From: Effrenium voratum
Lineage: Eukaryota > Sar > Dinophyceae > Suessiales > Symbiodiniaceae
Length of the DNA stretch: 64,000 nt
Reading direction: 5' to 3'
Assembly (NCBI GenBank): GCA_963377175.1
Contig: CAUJNA010001446.1
Coordinates: 1,111,922-1,175,921 of the forward strand
Shown: positions 32,946-44,500 of the stretch, in pieces
Layout: every line of letters begins with the position of its first letter
Position numbering within the stretch: the stretch's first letter is position 1
Translations under genes and position numbers: made by a program
The notes under the pieces: generated by a model
Databases searched by the model: none
What the model saw: the letters and a program-made list of their open reading frames with translations, nothing else
Told to the model about the DNA's origin: nothing

Positions 32946-33359
32946 TAAACAAACTAATAAAATCCAAATTAAATATTAATTAATTCCACCATATTAAAAC
33001 AAAATCTATTATTTTAAAAAATAATAATTAATTATACCAACCTTTAAAAATATTCATTAATCAAAACAAAAAATAAATAATTCATTATATAATCATATCA
33101 ATCCTCAAATCTCATTTTACTAATACAAAAATAAATTCAAACTTCATTTAATTTACCATATTTCAAGGGATTATTTTTATCACTATTTTATTAAAACAAA
33201 TCATACCACCACATAACAATAATTTAATTCTTCTGAAAAACATAAATTCATCATAATCAATAATTACAAACATTGAAGTATTTTTCAAAATATACATAGT
33301 AATGGGCATAATCGGTTTTCCCCATCAAGCCCATCAATCAATTATTCATTCAATTTGAA

Positions 33360-33734
33360 TTACTTCGCACCACTGTTTCCTTGGATACACATTCGGATAA
33401 ACTCTGACGCAAGCTTCTTCAATTCTGAACGAGACAGACTGACTCCAAAGACTCTGTTGAGCATCCTCACCTTGGAGGGAAGGGTAGGCGTTCCATCAGC
33501 TTTCCAAGTCTTTTGACCACACAATGAAAAATGGAATAAATGGAGATCTCCACACAACGACGAAACCTCCCCTCCCCAATCAACCATCTCTGAGGCGGTG
33601 AGGCAACTTGCATCCAGGTCTCGGTGGGATAACCCATGTGCTCTGCACCTGAACGGCACAAGCCAATAGCAAGCACCCGGGTTTGGAGACTTGGCTCGGA
33701 AACGGTCATGCGCGCCACGAACAAAAATCATCAA
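33360..33734 (-). CDS. Possible coding region abutting the AT island, unknown function
   Basis: An uninterrupted - strand frame of 124 codons ending with TAA exactly at the island edge; its C-terminal part reads RSELKKLASEFIRMCIQGNS then GAK. The + strand is also open at 33636-34010 (FIDADEFISASSLDAKRH), so strand choice is uncertain. No family was recognised. Confidence 0.3.
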   Translation of the reverse strand: MMIFVRGAHDRFRAKSPNPGACYWLVPFRCRAHGLSHRDLDASCLTASEMVDWGGEVSSLCGDLHLFHFSLCGQKTWKADGTPTLPSKVRMLNRVFGVSLSRSELKKLASEFIRMCIQGNSGAK

Positions 33735-34923
33735 GCCGCTTCAGAACATGATAAAGTTGTAGGGCCCTCTGGTGTTGTGAGGACCTTGTTCGCTCCAAGC
33801 CAACAATGGACTCCTTACACTTTCATAGATGCTGATGAATTCATCTCTGCTTCGTCTCTGGATGCAAAGCGCCACCCTTTGAAAGCCAATCAGCGGCGAC
33901 ACATGCCGACATGTTCACGTCTTTGTCCGCCCAGCAACAAATACTATGCCGCTGTCCAAAAGGAAAGTAGTCTTGCTGAAGGGGTTGTGCGCTCGTTGGC
34001 CAGAGGGTAAGTCTGCCCTTCCTCTTGCACAACTTGCCAATTTCTGCCAAGGCGCTTGGTTCGCGCTCCCAACATTGCGCTGCCTGCGTGCAACTGTCAT
34101 TGGAGCTTCAACAGCAACGAGTGCCCCGTTTTGGGAGGGATCCCGACGACGGATTTGGAGGGTGCCTCGGGCAGCTCCCCAATTTTCTCAGTGAGTAGCT
34201 CAGTTCAACCCAGAAGGGCTGTGAATTTCTACTGGATATGTGTAGATATATATATATATATATATATACACATCTACATACTTACTTATTGACGTCTCGA
34301 TGTAACGTGTCTCGATGTCGCACATCTGACCATGGAATTATATTGAAATTATGAGCCACGGTCATATTTACAAAGGTTAGGGACACAAATTTGGCGAGAG
34401 GATTTTGACACCTGTGCTGTTATCTGAGACAAGGTTGACACACTCTGTCTACCGCCAAACCAAAAGGGAAATCGCGTGCCACTCATAAAAGGGTAGGAGA
34501 AGGGGCCCCAAGCCAGCGAAGCTCAGTACATCAAGCAGGTTCATTGGAAACTCTAACTGCTCTTTCTGAGCTTTTTTCCGAGAGAAAGCCTGCCGTGACT
34601 CGCTATACCCGCGCCCCAAAATAGGTTCAAGTGACATCCTCACAAATATCCTCTGAATGGTGGCTCAAAGAGCAGCCGTCCCAAAAGCCATTTTGAGACT
34701 CCACAAAATGCAACCACTTTAAGGGCCCAGTCAAACCAAGCCCATTCTCTTCGCGAATGAGGCCCGCCTCTTGGGCGACGGGGTGAGGCCCGCAGCACGC
34801 TTGCGCTGGAGCCGCTGGGGTCCTGTCAGCTGACCTTTGGTAACCTTTTCGGGTAGCTTCTAAGGGTGCCTGGCTAGCAGCTAAGGAACTTGAAGCATGC
34901 GAAGACAGCGCCGATGGGTTGTC
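33735..34923. other. Unresolved stretch with weak coding signal
   Basis: GC-rich sequence at 34050-34195 has two protein-like + frames (NCHWSFNSNECPVLGG, and CVQLSLELQQQRVPRF) and no decisive borders. A (TA)n lies at 34246-34268. Confidence 0.3.
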
Positions 34924-35313
34924 CTAAACTCTTGGTGGAGCTGGCGCTGGCGGTGCTGGCGGCGCTGGCGCGGACGAGGACGCTACAGACAGTGCTATGA
35001 AGGCGGAAAAACGGGGTGTGGTGTGCGGCTTTTGTCGGATTTCCGCCTTGATGCAGTCATGTTCTTCCGGGAAGCGATGTTGCAGGCAAACCGTCTCTCG
35101 GCAGTTCTTGCATTCAAACTTGTTGGAGGGGCCGAGTTTTTCCTTGCAGGGCATAGGGCCCCGTCGTAGACAGGAGGCTTCACGTGCAACTTTGCCGAAA
35201 GTACGCAATCGACCTGCTGCTTCACACATGGGGCAAAGAATCACCTGCACCGAGTTCTGGTCAGCCTTTACACAATTGTGACTGGTGTAGGAAAAGTGCT
35301 TCTGGCAAAAAGT
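34924..35313 (-). CDS. AN1-type zinc finger protein, ZFAND2-like, terminal exon
   Basis: 129 codons on the - strand, from a 'gtacgcag' acceptor down to TAG at 34926-34924. The first part, TFCQKHFSYTSHNC, is the second half of an AN1 finger (C-x2-H-x5-H-x-C), followed by VQVILCPMC, the CPxC linker typical of ZFAND2/AIRAP proteins. A second AN1 finger reads MPCKEKLGPSNKFECKNC then RETVCLQHRFPEEHDC. The tail is Ala/Pro-rich (PAPPAPPAPAPP). ZFAND2 proteins associate with p97 and the proteasome in stress-related protein quality control. The first Cys pair of finger 2 is spaced C-x7-C (CLRRGPMPC) rather than the usual C-x4-C. Confidence 0.85.
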   Translation of the reverse strand, partial: TFCQKHFSYTSHNCVKADQNSVQVILCPMCEAAGRLRTFGKVAREASCLRRGPMPCKEKLGPSNKFECKNCRETVCLQHRFPEEHDCIKAEIRQKPHTTPRFSAFIALSVASSSAPAPPAPPAPAPPRV

Positions 35314-35429
35314 CTGCGTACATCACATTTGAAGGGAAGAAACATCCAAAGCTACAATGAGCGGCGCCCTTCGCATCCAGTTCCGTGGCTGGTCGGCGTA
35401 CTGACCCAAGAACGAAAAGCACCTACCAA

Positions 35430-35490
35430 GACTGTGTGGACGAGAATCATGTGACATTTCGGACAAGTCGATGGAACATGCAGTTCTATA
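35430..35490 (-). CDS. Candidate upstream exon of the AN1 protein
   Basis: Reads LHVPSTCPKCH on the - strand, which would supply the CxxC half of the first AN1 finger ahead of TFCQKH. Its borders are unclear. In another frame the same region reads NPCSDRC, which resembles the very first Cys pair, so the intron-exon structure here is unresolved. Confidence 0.45.
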
Positions 35491-36739
35491 GCAGCGATCT
35501 GAGCATGGATTTTGATGCTCCATCATGTCCTTTGCCTCATTGAAGCAAGAGGATCAGCCACATGTGGCTATGTCTTCAGGGAGCATTGCTTGGAAAAGAT
35601 CAGAAAGTCACAGAGTCACAGACTTGGGGCACACAGTCAAATAGCTCCAGAACGAGAAAGATGCTTAACCAGGTTGGGAGTGGCGAGAAACAGGCGGCTC
35701 CCTCACAGGAAGTAAAACGAAGCAAAGCGGCAGGAGAAAGGAAATGATATCCAAAGTCTAGGTGGTAGGAGCATCGCTGTGCAACCTCATTACCGAGGCA
35801 GAGTTTGTTGTGCCCCCGCACCAATTGACATGATACGGTGGGGGTGTTTTGTAGTGTTTTCAGAAACTAGTAGAACCGCACAATACAATTGACTTCTTAG
35901 CCAATATTATCGTTGATAAAGGGGCCACAGAAAAGTATAGAACCGCTTGCTATATGGAACGAGGCTTCAGTTGACTTGTTGATTTGTTGTACCGAACTGT
36001 ACACTCGGGGCTGTTCTGCCTCTGGCCACGTGTGCCCTGTCCCTATTGTGCTCCAGGTCCAAGGCCAGACCAAGTGCCTGAGCACCGTGCCGTATTTCTG
36101 CACACTACCCATGTCCTGTTGGCAAGGTCAATCACATCTACGCTCAATTTGATGCTTCAAACTTTGCAACAGGGGTTGCGACGAGTTCAGTACACATAGG
36201 GAAGTAGTGGAGCTGGAAAGCCGGCCACTTGCTCCACTTCGGCTGATTGGCCCCTGTACCCCAGTTGGTCATTTTCTAAAAACAAGTCTGGAGGCTTCAA
36301 GTCAACATCCGTCTTATCCATCCCTGAGAGTCTTGGGGCCGTCGTGCTCATTTCCAAGGCTCACTCGACTGGCAACTCTTTGCTTACCACTATGAAGCAC
36401 GTGTCCTCTGGTCAGAGACAACCGGACCGGGCCGGGCTGTCAGGCCCCTCAGGGTTCCTTTGTTTGTTTGTTACGTACCCCAAAGCAGACACTGAAACAC
36501 AGGGGTCCCCATAGAGTCATTCACCCAAAATCATGAGCACATTACCCCATGTTAAGGGGGTCAGAGAAGCACTCAAACAAAGCAAGCCCTATTGCTCCTG
36601 GCAGCGCCAGCAAAGGAGACGCGACCTGAAGGTGCCAAGGATATGTCATTTTCAATGAGGGTGCCTGGAAGAGCTACTTTAAGCCACTTTCATCCGCACA
36701 TAGGCGAAAAGCGACGTGCTTTTCCTGGGGGAAGAGCAG

Positions 36740-36854
36740 GTCCATGCTCCACCCTTTCAACTGGAGTAGGAGCCCGGAGGACAAGGCCTACCTGGCGTAT
36801 CTCTGCTTGACCAAGAGACTCATGGACGCAGCGTGCGGAGGATGCCCCAAATAG
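36740..36854 (+). CDS. Terminal exon of an unidentified + strand gene
   Basis: Acceptor 'agagcag|G' (or 'ggagtag|G' at 36769), reading SMLHPFNWSRSPEDKAYLAY then LCLTKRLMDAACGGCPK, TAG at 36852-36854. Third positions are mostly G/C. The gene would be convergent with the helicase on its right. Its family and upstream exons are unknown. Confidence 0.55.
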
Positions 36855-37151
36855 TGCAAGGAAGGGAACAACGTAATTTGTTACCCTTGTTTTTGGTTGA
36901 GTATGGTTGGGTTGGTTGCAATATTTAGGAATTCCATCGTATCTCTTCCCTTCCTCAGTTTAGAATTGGCAGCAAGGCATCTTGACGCATGCGAAATGGC
37001 CCAGGGCCCGAGGTGATCAAGAGATAGCCAGCGTAGCCCCAAAGGCAGGACAAAATGAAATGGGAATGTTGGACCTTCCTTGACGGGCAGCAGGACTCAG
37101 AGAATGATTTGCGAGTACCCGTTCCACCTTGCTTGGTGTGTGGGGGAGAAA

Positions 37152-37699
37152 AGGCATTCGCCGGTCATAAAACCCTGATTCAGGCAGGAACAAAAGGAAA
37201 TAACAGTTCGCTACATGGAAGAGGGATGAGGCCAACAATTCTTTCCTTTTTCACCTCTTGGTCTCGTTATCTGGTGGCGTGGAAGCGGTAGGAAGGGCAA
37301 ATCACGCCAAACAAGGACAGTCTTTCCATCGATTTCACTCATAAGAGGGTGCCAAAACAAATCCATGTCACAGGTAATGCAATAATGCAAAACCACATGC
37401 TTCTCTTACATAAACAACAGATACGAGGGCCAGTCATCTAAAACCCCGGACGGACAGAATCCCACACGTTCCCGCGGCCTTCGCAGGATCAAGCTTGGCC
37501 GCTGGGAGCTTGCCGCACTGTGCTGCCTGGAAGCTGCTGGCATACTGGTCGGGAACAAAACCCGGAAGTTGATACCCGAAGCGGGTCATGTATGACTTCT
37601 TTGCTACTTTCACAGGTGATGATTGAATGTCAAACACAAAAACCCGAATTACCGAACTGTCCCGAGCAGCCATTCTACATGCCGCGTTTGCGAGGTCGC
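37152..37699 (+). repeat. Tandem duplication, copy 1
   Basis: Nearly identical to 37739-38356 from 'gcattcgc(c/t)gg(t/g)cataaa' to 'ttctacatgccgcgtttg'. It contains a - strand open frame (GFRSGRVS-side reading AASSFQAAQC-type) that is shared by both copies. Confidence 0.9.
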
Positions 37700-37738
37700 A
37701 ATTCTACATCCCTAAGAATCATTAGGTACCTTTTGACA

Positions 37739-38356
37739 AAGCATTCGCTGGGCATAAAACCCTGATTAAGGCAGGAACAGAAGGAGAAAAAAAGGTCGTT
37801 ATCCCAGACATGGAAGAGGGATGAGGCCAACAATTCCTTCCCTTTTCACCTCTTGGTCTCGTTATCTGGTCACATTTCTTGACCAATTCTTGTGGTTCAT
37901 GTCCTCTCTTGCCTCTCTGTATGATCTGGTGCGAGGATTTGTGGCTTGGAAGCGGTAGGAAAAGGAAACTCACGCCAAACAAGGACAGTCTTTCCATCGA
38001 TTTCACTCATAACAGGGTGCAAAAACAAATCCATGTCTCAGGCAATGATGAAAAGACACATGCTACAGTTACGAGGGCCAGTCATCTAAAACCCCGGACG
38101 GACAGAATCCCACACGTTCCCGCGGCCTTCGCAGGATCAAGCTTGGCCGCTGGGAGCTTGCCGCACTGTGCTGCCTGGAAGCTGCTGGCATGCTGGTCGA
38201 GAACAAAACCCGGAAGTCGATACCCGAAGCGGGTCATGTATGACTTCTTTGCTACTTTCACCGGTGATGATTGAATGTCAAACAGAACCCCCCGAAATAC
38301 CCGACACGTCCCGAGCATGAGCGGCGTTCTACATGCCGCGTTTGGGAGGTCCCAAG
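37739..38356 (+). repeat. Tandem duplication, copy 2
   Basis: Second copy, longer by an insertion of about 75 bp near 37870-37950. In the shared 200-bp frame (reading SSFQAAQCGKLPAAKLDPAK on the - strand) I counted three replacement and one silent difference. That gives no sign of protein constraint and points to a recent duplication. Confidence 0.9.
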
Positions 38357-38425
38357 GCCTTTTACCAACCAAACGCTGTCCACCATTTTGTGAAACACTC
38401 ATGTTTCTCAGAGTTAGGGCCACTT

Positions 38426-38596
38426 TCAAGTGGCTGAGTTCCGTTTGCTTTCCACGGACCATCGTCCAAAGAGGAGTTCCCTTGAGGACAAACCCATCAT
38501 GGTACCCTCCGGGCAGTGGGCGATCGCCTCGTAGAAGCGCAACACCTCAGGATGCGCCCGGCATCCCAGCGCCATCTTCCCGCGGAGCCACAGGCC
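38426..38596 (-). CDS. PIF1: PIF1 last exon
   Basis: Acceptor 'gcactgag|GGC', then GLWLRGKMALGCRAHPEVLR and FYEAIAHCPEG; AHPxVLxFY is the usual PIF1 C-terminal signature. Reading on gives TGA at 38428-38426. A GT donor at 38505 would make it shorter with another exon beyond. Confidence 0.8.
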   Translation of the reverse strand, partial: GLWLRGKMALGCRAHPEVLRFYEAIAHCPEGTMMGLSSRELLFGRWSVESKRNSAT

Positions 38597-41500
38597 CTCA
38601 GTGCCTCAGACGAGGCTTTTCGCCTTTCGCCGGCCGTCGGAGGCGGCTTTTTGTTCACCGGCGCGTTGGAAAAGGCCGACCCAGCCGGTTGCGCTCTTTT
38701 TCTCACAGACATAGGCCAGTGGTGGTACCTGGTATGGCTATCCCGGTGCACTTTGCTCAATTACAGGAGACTCCACCTGGCCTTGCTTGCCACTGGGCGT
38801 TGTTGTTTGATGTGGTTGTCACGGCCAATCTGCTACTGCCAGGGTGTGGACCCCTCTTGGCGTTTGAAGGATAACTTCAAAGGACACCGACATGTTCCCA
38901 TTCCTCTCATTCAAAGCCATCACCTCATCCACCAAGCGACCCTCTCAGTTGATAAACTATAATCCGTGGTGGGAAAAACATGCACTAAGGCAAAAACAAG
39001 CAAATGTTCCATCCATCGTTGGTAGAAACTATCCCCCGCAACCAGGGAAACTTCAAAAGGACACCAAAAGCGAAAGGGGAGCCAACACTCCCCTCGTGCG
39101 AAGGGACACCTGAAGTCGGAACCAACATGAAACCAACCATTTGCTGGTCAGAGGCCAGAGGTATGCCTGCTTTCAGAAACCATCAAAATGGCGGCCCCAC
39201 TTGGTTGGTGTTTATAGGGAGACCACAAGGAAGCCCACCATTTGAAGAACCCCCTATTTTGACGCATACCCATTCAGCACCCAGCTTAGCACCCAGCTTA
39301 GCACTCAGCTTCTCAAGAAGGGAGCCCTTCTGGTGTTTACAGGGAACCAACATGAAAAAAGGCCATTCCCCTGAACCTGGAACACACACAGGCCCCCCAA
39401 AACCGAGATTCGTATAAAGAGGCTTGCTTTTCAATTGAGCACCAATATGCTCCTTCCCTGGCTCCCTGACGCCTGGAACGCAAGGGGGTCGTTCCCCTTC
39501 AAGATTCCTCGACAGATGGATGGCTTAAGGAATCCATGTTAAACATGGGATAAACCTTTAAGACCCATACCAACTCCAACAAAGGATGCGCCAACATACC
39601 AATTTCTTCTCCTCTGAGCCAAACATGAATCCTTCTTGTGAAGATTACTTCAAAAATGGATGTCCCCCAAAGGAGATTCCTCCAAAGATGGCTGGCAGGG
39701 TTCCATGTAAAGTTAAATGTAGACGTTCCTTTTACCCACTGCACAAAACCACTCCGCTTTCAGGGTGCCAAAGGATTCCAAGGATGGATGAACCCTGGTG
39801 CCCTACATTCCCCCCCAAGCATCACCCCTGCCAAGCGAATCTCGCTTTACAAGGCGCCACCACAAGGCAATGTTTAGCCAGACTTGTTGTGGTCTCCACG
39901 GCACGGCTGGAGAAATAGTGGTACCCGTGGGGATTTGAACCGTACCATCGCCTTACAAGGCACTGTTTAAAACTACCAACAGCTGCAAAATTCTAGGTTT
40001 GCCTCAAACTAGGGCTACCCAAATGCGTGGTTTTCCCGTGGCGTCCCTCGTTTTGGGGGGCTGACCTGCTGACCCCTTTGCCCGTCGTGCGTCTGAGGCG
40101 CCGGTGAGCCGCGACAGCGCCACGTAGCTCTGCCCCGCCTCGAAGGCGTCGTCCAGCTGCAGCTCCGCCCTCGTCAGCGTCATGCCCTGGGCCTGGCGGA
40201 CGTAACTTGTGGAGCCGTGGGGGAAAACGGAGGGAGGGGGCCCAAAAGGGGACCAAAAGATGAGTGGAAAACAAAGGGGCCAACAAAAATCAAAAACAAG
40301 AAAAGAAAAAGGAACTAATTCTGGCATAGGGAAAAGGAAGATTTGAAGCAGCAAATCGGCTTGAAACTAACTTGGAAACATCTTGAGGTGGTTCCCCTGG
40401 AATTCCAGATATCAAGAATCTGAGGAAGCGTGCTCCAGGCACTCGTGAATCTTCAATCTTGATTCCAGGAGTAAACACTTGAAACGCTGTTCGGGCAGCT
40501 GAATTTTGGCGGCGTGCCAGGATTCAACATGTCCTGGAATGTGCTTCTACATTCAGATGCTTGACTCTGACTCTGAATCTCCCCGATGAGCTCGAAATGC
40601 AGACCCCGAGGTCAACACTGAGGATGAAAGGTGGTAAACTAAAAGCAAAGCATCCCTTCAACAAATGTGACACTTCCGATAAATCAACTAGGAGTCTGAG
40701 AGTTAGCTGGGACCACATTTTGCTCGATCTTTCTGACACGTGATGTGCACCCGGATCCCTTTCCTGGCCTTGTGGACAGTAAGCGCCCATCCAAGCTTCA
40801 AGGGAACCTGGAACCTGCGCACGGTGCATGGTTCGTCATGCTTTTTCTGTCATCACTTTAGTACAGGGCAACGATGTAAGGATACTACATGTAGATCCTG
40901 GATATTGTATGGCGAGTTCAAACATCCGCACTAAGCGATAACATGTTCACCTTATTTGAGCAAAGCATATTCAAGTAAAGGATCTTCACCACGGGGTAGA
41001 TCGCTCATGTTTTTTACTTTGTGCCACTACCAGATTCTCCGAAACTTGAAGCCGCAATTTCCTACTTCAAACATGGGTAGCCCATTTTAAGCCCTGGCTA
41101 CAGTACATGGGGCCCTTTGGTGGCTGCTTCCATGCAATCAGCCAAAAATTAGCCAATTAAACTATGACCCAGACATTCGCACCAGGGATTCATACATTTC
41201 TCCTTTGAAAGCTTAAGGGCTGCACTTAGATTGAGAAGCCAGATCTAGTTGCCTTGGGTTGACCGGTTGACCCCGGACCTAGGACAACCGCCACTAACAT
41301 CTGCAATAATTACAACACTTCACCACCTGTTTACGCCACACGCTAACTGTTGCCAGCTTAGGGCGCCCCTCGTTTTGGGAAAACCCATCCTTGAAAGGGC
41401 CCATCCGTGAGCGCGGACTCGACACATGAGGTTTCTACTCTGTTCAAAAGAGCTATTTGGGTTGGCCAATCCGATACTCTATGATTCTTGGGAAATACTG

Positions 41501-44500
41501 GAAGGGGTCCCCACGTTTTGGTATCTCAAGAACCTCAAGATTGCCTTTGAACAGCCCAAGTCCTACATGGTCAGCTTCTCAAACAAGAACACGCTGGAAG
41601 AAGCAAGCCGCTTGATGCACAACGAGTCTGCAAACAAATATTTTGTGGCCAAGGACTCTGTTGGAGTAGCTATCCTGGTCCTGGCAACACTTTTCCTGCT
41701 TCAATTTGTCTGGCATGCGCTCAACGTCGATTTTGAAGGCTCATTCCGGGATTGGAGTCTATGAGGGGCCCACAAGTTCAGTGTGGGCCTCTTGGCCGTG
41801 AACCTCCACAGGCTCCCCCGACCTGTTCAAAAAACCTTCTCACTTGCTGGCTGGATTGCTCAGAAAAGAAGCCCGACTTGCTGTTTCAAGTTGAAAAAGA
41901 TCTTCAGCCCAACTCCAGTCCTGACTTAGTGTTTCACCTGGACACGTGATCTTCCCCAACCACCCCTCCAGTTCAGAAGCCCGAGTGCGAAGTCTGACGC
42001 TTCCAGGGCTCCACCGGGGAGGAGCGCGTGCCAGTCTCGCCTGGTGAGACTCGAGGAGCCCGAGCCCTGCGTGAACTTCTGCACGCCGATACCTGGGTTG
42101 CGCAGCTCCGAAGTCCATGGAAAGCTTGGGCTCCTGTTTTTGTTGGGGTTTTGCGTAAGAAAGTGTGTGAAGTGAGTGCCCCATATATTCTTCCAAATGG
42201 AGAATAGAATGATAAGCTCGATATGTGTTGGAATTGTATTGTATGGAGCAAAGTTAGTGCTGAAATGCTGATATGACTAATATGTTGACCGAACCTCTTT
42301 TGGTTTGTTTGCTCTTCAGGCGCAACCCAAAATGGACTGTGTGCGTGTGTGCCCTTTTGTTCCTTTGACCCGACTCGCAAATGGTTGTGCGGGGTTATAC
42401 AAGCCCTCACCATAATTCCTCTTGACTGAGCAGAATGGCCAAGAGGCTTTTCGGGCGCTGTTCATTGTGCGATCCAACAGTCTCCTGCCTACATGGATCA
42501 CTGTAACCCATCTCTATGTTTGACACTGTACCGAGCAAACCAAAGGATCAAGTCTGCACTTGCCCTGAAGCAACACGTAGACAGTGTCAGTGACTTGTTG
42601 TAGCGAGAACAGAACATGGGTCTACCATAAGATCGATTTTTTCCACATGGGAGACATCACACGCACACACACACACACACACAAACTTGTTAAACAACAG
42701 AAACAGCATGAAGGAGCAGTGATGGATTGTCAGTGCGCGAATCCATGACCTAGATGCCCTTTGGGAGATCCTTTGATAATCAACCAAACTGAAGCAAGCA
42801 AACCAAACACAGAAAGGACATATCAGCTTTTGTTTCCTGATCCCCCATGACAGCCCCCCATAGCCCTCCCGAAGGACACCTACGGACCAAAGTTGCGGAG
42901 TGTTTGGCAAACTCCAATCTGCGGCTCAGGTCACAGACACGCTTGCCATTGTCAAAGCGCACCACAGGCATGCCTCCTTCGAAGGCCTGGCAATGGACAT
43001 CAGCGCGGTGAAAAATGACACCATTGGCGGATTGCTTTCACCCAACTGGAACAAGGGTGCCTTGTTTGGAGGTGGTATACTTTCTGGATGGTTCAAAAAG
43101 CAACACGAACCCCGCACATTTTGGGCTCAAATTGTTGAGACAACACGTCTCAGTATAAGAAACCATTTTCAGGATGAGGTCAAAAGACCAGACCCCCAGT
43201 GGCCATGGACAAAAGGGCACCACTAGAGGTATGGGAAAGAAAGAACCATAAATACAATTTCTTGGACACTCCCAAATCTAATTATGAATGTTGTGTTGAG
43301 CGCTGCACGAAACGTTGTCCAATGCGAGGTTGGACCCACCCCAAACCTCTAAGATCCTGCAATCACAACCGAAATGGACATACGTCCAAGCAGGTTGTTA
43401 TCAATGGGTCTGAATGCGCAAAATCACGACACGAGGCTACTAAAATGAAACTAATGCGTATTAGGGACCCTCTGGTGGACATCTTGCAAATTGGGTTTAT
43501 GTCCACCAACCATGTGACGGGCTTCTCAAATCCAAATTGGCTTTCCAGAGATTTGAACGCGGTCCTTGGTATGTCCACGAGCATGTAAGTAGGACACTGC
43601 AATACTGGGAATTCTTATGACTGTGCTGGTTTCTAAAAATGCGAGGACACTTCCAGAAAACCTACCACTCCTGCCCATAGCACATAGCCCCCATATTCAC
43701 ATCCCCCTCAGCGTGTGGGGGGTAGACTTTGAAGACACTCCTCCGGGGCCTTCGGCTCACCGAGCCGATGGTCCGTTGCCTCCCTATTTGGAAGTACGGC
43801 ATGGCCCCAAGAGGAATCCCACGCTTACCGTACGCATTTTCCGAACAAGGCAGTCCGAATTGCTGGCCATGGAAACAAACCTGCCTCCACTCGACCTCTG
43901 TGGCCGTTCACCAGGCCCAGAGAAGGCTCGTTGCGGAGGTGGATGACCTGCGGGCAACCCCAAAAGACGGCAACTTCTCAGAATGGAAGGGGGCTGGAGT
44001 AAACGGAAGGAGACCATGTCGCCGATGGCCTCGAACACATCATCCTGAACAACATCACCTCTTGAACCAACTTGAAGTGAGTGACAAAAAGAGGCGTCCA
44101 CTTAGACCACTAAAACCGTCCCAAGCCTGAGTCCCGTTGGACGCTCTGCCGGGAGATGTTCAGAATTCCTGGATTTCCAGGTGACGGTCAAGGATTGGGC
44201 TACTGAAATTTCTACCCCCCAACAAATGAATCAGGGACACGCAAACTTTGCAGGGACCCTTTGACACTGCAAGGCTCTCGATGGTTGGATATAAATGGCC
44301 CCCGGCAAAACACACATGGGCCAGGGTTGATCAACATTCTGACCCAAATGACCATGGGTAATTAACTTTTCAAGTGTTTCTCCACTGGTCATCCCATGCA
44401 AAGGGCCTTTTCATCAGCCCCTGCCAACTTGACTCCGCAGAGGCGAGAGGGCCCAGCCTGTGCTCCAGGCTTCAGCTTCAGCAAAGCTGGTACCTGCCGA

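Larger units (their letters stand above)
30056..33360. other. 3.3-kb AT-rich island
   Basis: About 90 % A+T in a window that is otherwise near 50 %. The left edge is sharp at 30056-30075 (after 'ggtcactaaatgaccgcgc') and the right edge is at about 33300-33360. There is no protein-like open frame. Long A/T runs are broken by two A-rich tracts (32338-32540, 32694-32945) and by one normal-composition patch at 32541-32665. G outnumbers C at the left end and C far outnumbers G at the right end. Possible origins are an organellar insert, foreign DNA, an assembly chimera or a non-coding nuclear structure; the sequence alone does not decide. Confidence 0.9.

Noticed and set aside
33605..33650. HRDL sequence resembling a protein kinase catalytic loop on the - strand
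   Set aside because: The residues after HRDL (DASCLTASEM) do not fit the kinase loop, and no other kinase motif is nearby.
39908..39985. tRNA-Thr-like sequence on the - strand (GGTTCAAATCC box, TTGTAA loop)
   Set aside because: A B-box and a D-arm-like hairpin (CTGTT...AACAG) are present, but the T-stem and acceptor stem do not pair and the anticodon stem has no proper 7-nt loop. At most it is a decayed tRNA-derived sequence.
41426..41764. 112-codon + strand frame with a hydrophobic segment
   Set aside because: It lies in a helicase intron on the opposite strand, has low GC at third positions, and includes segments that look like the dispersed repeat family.
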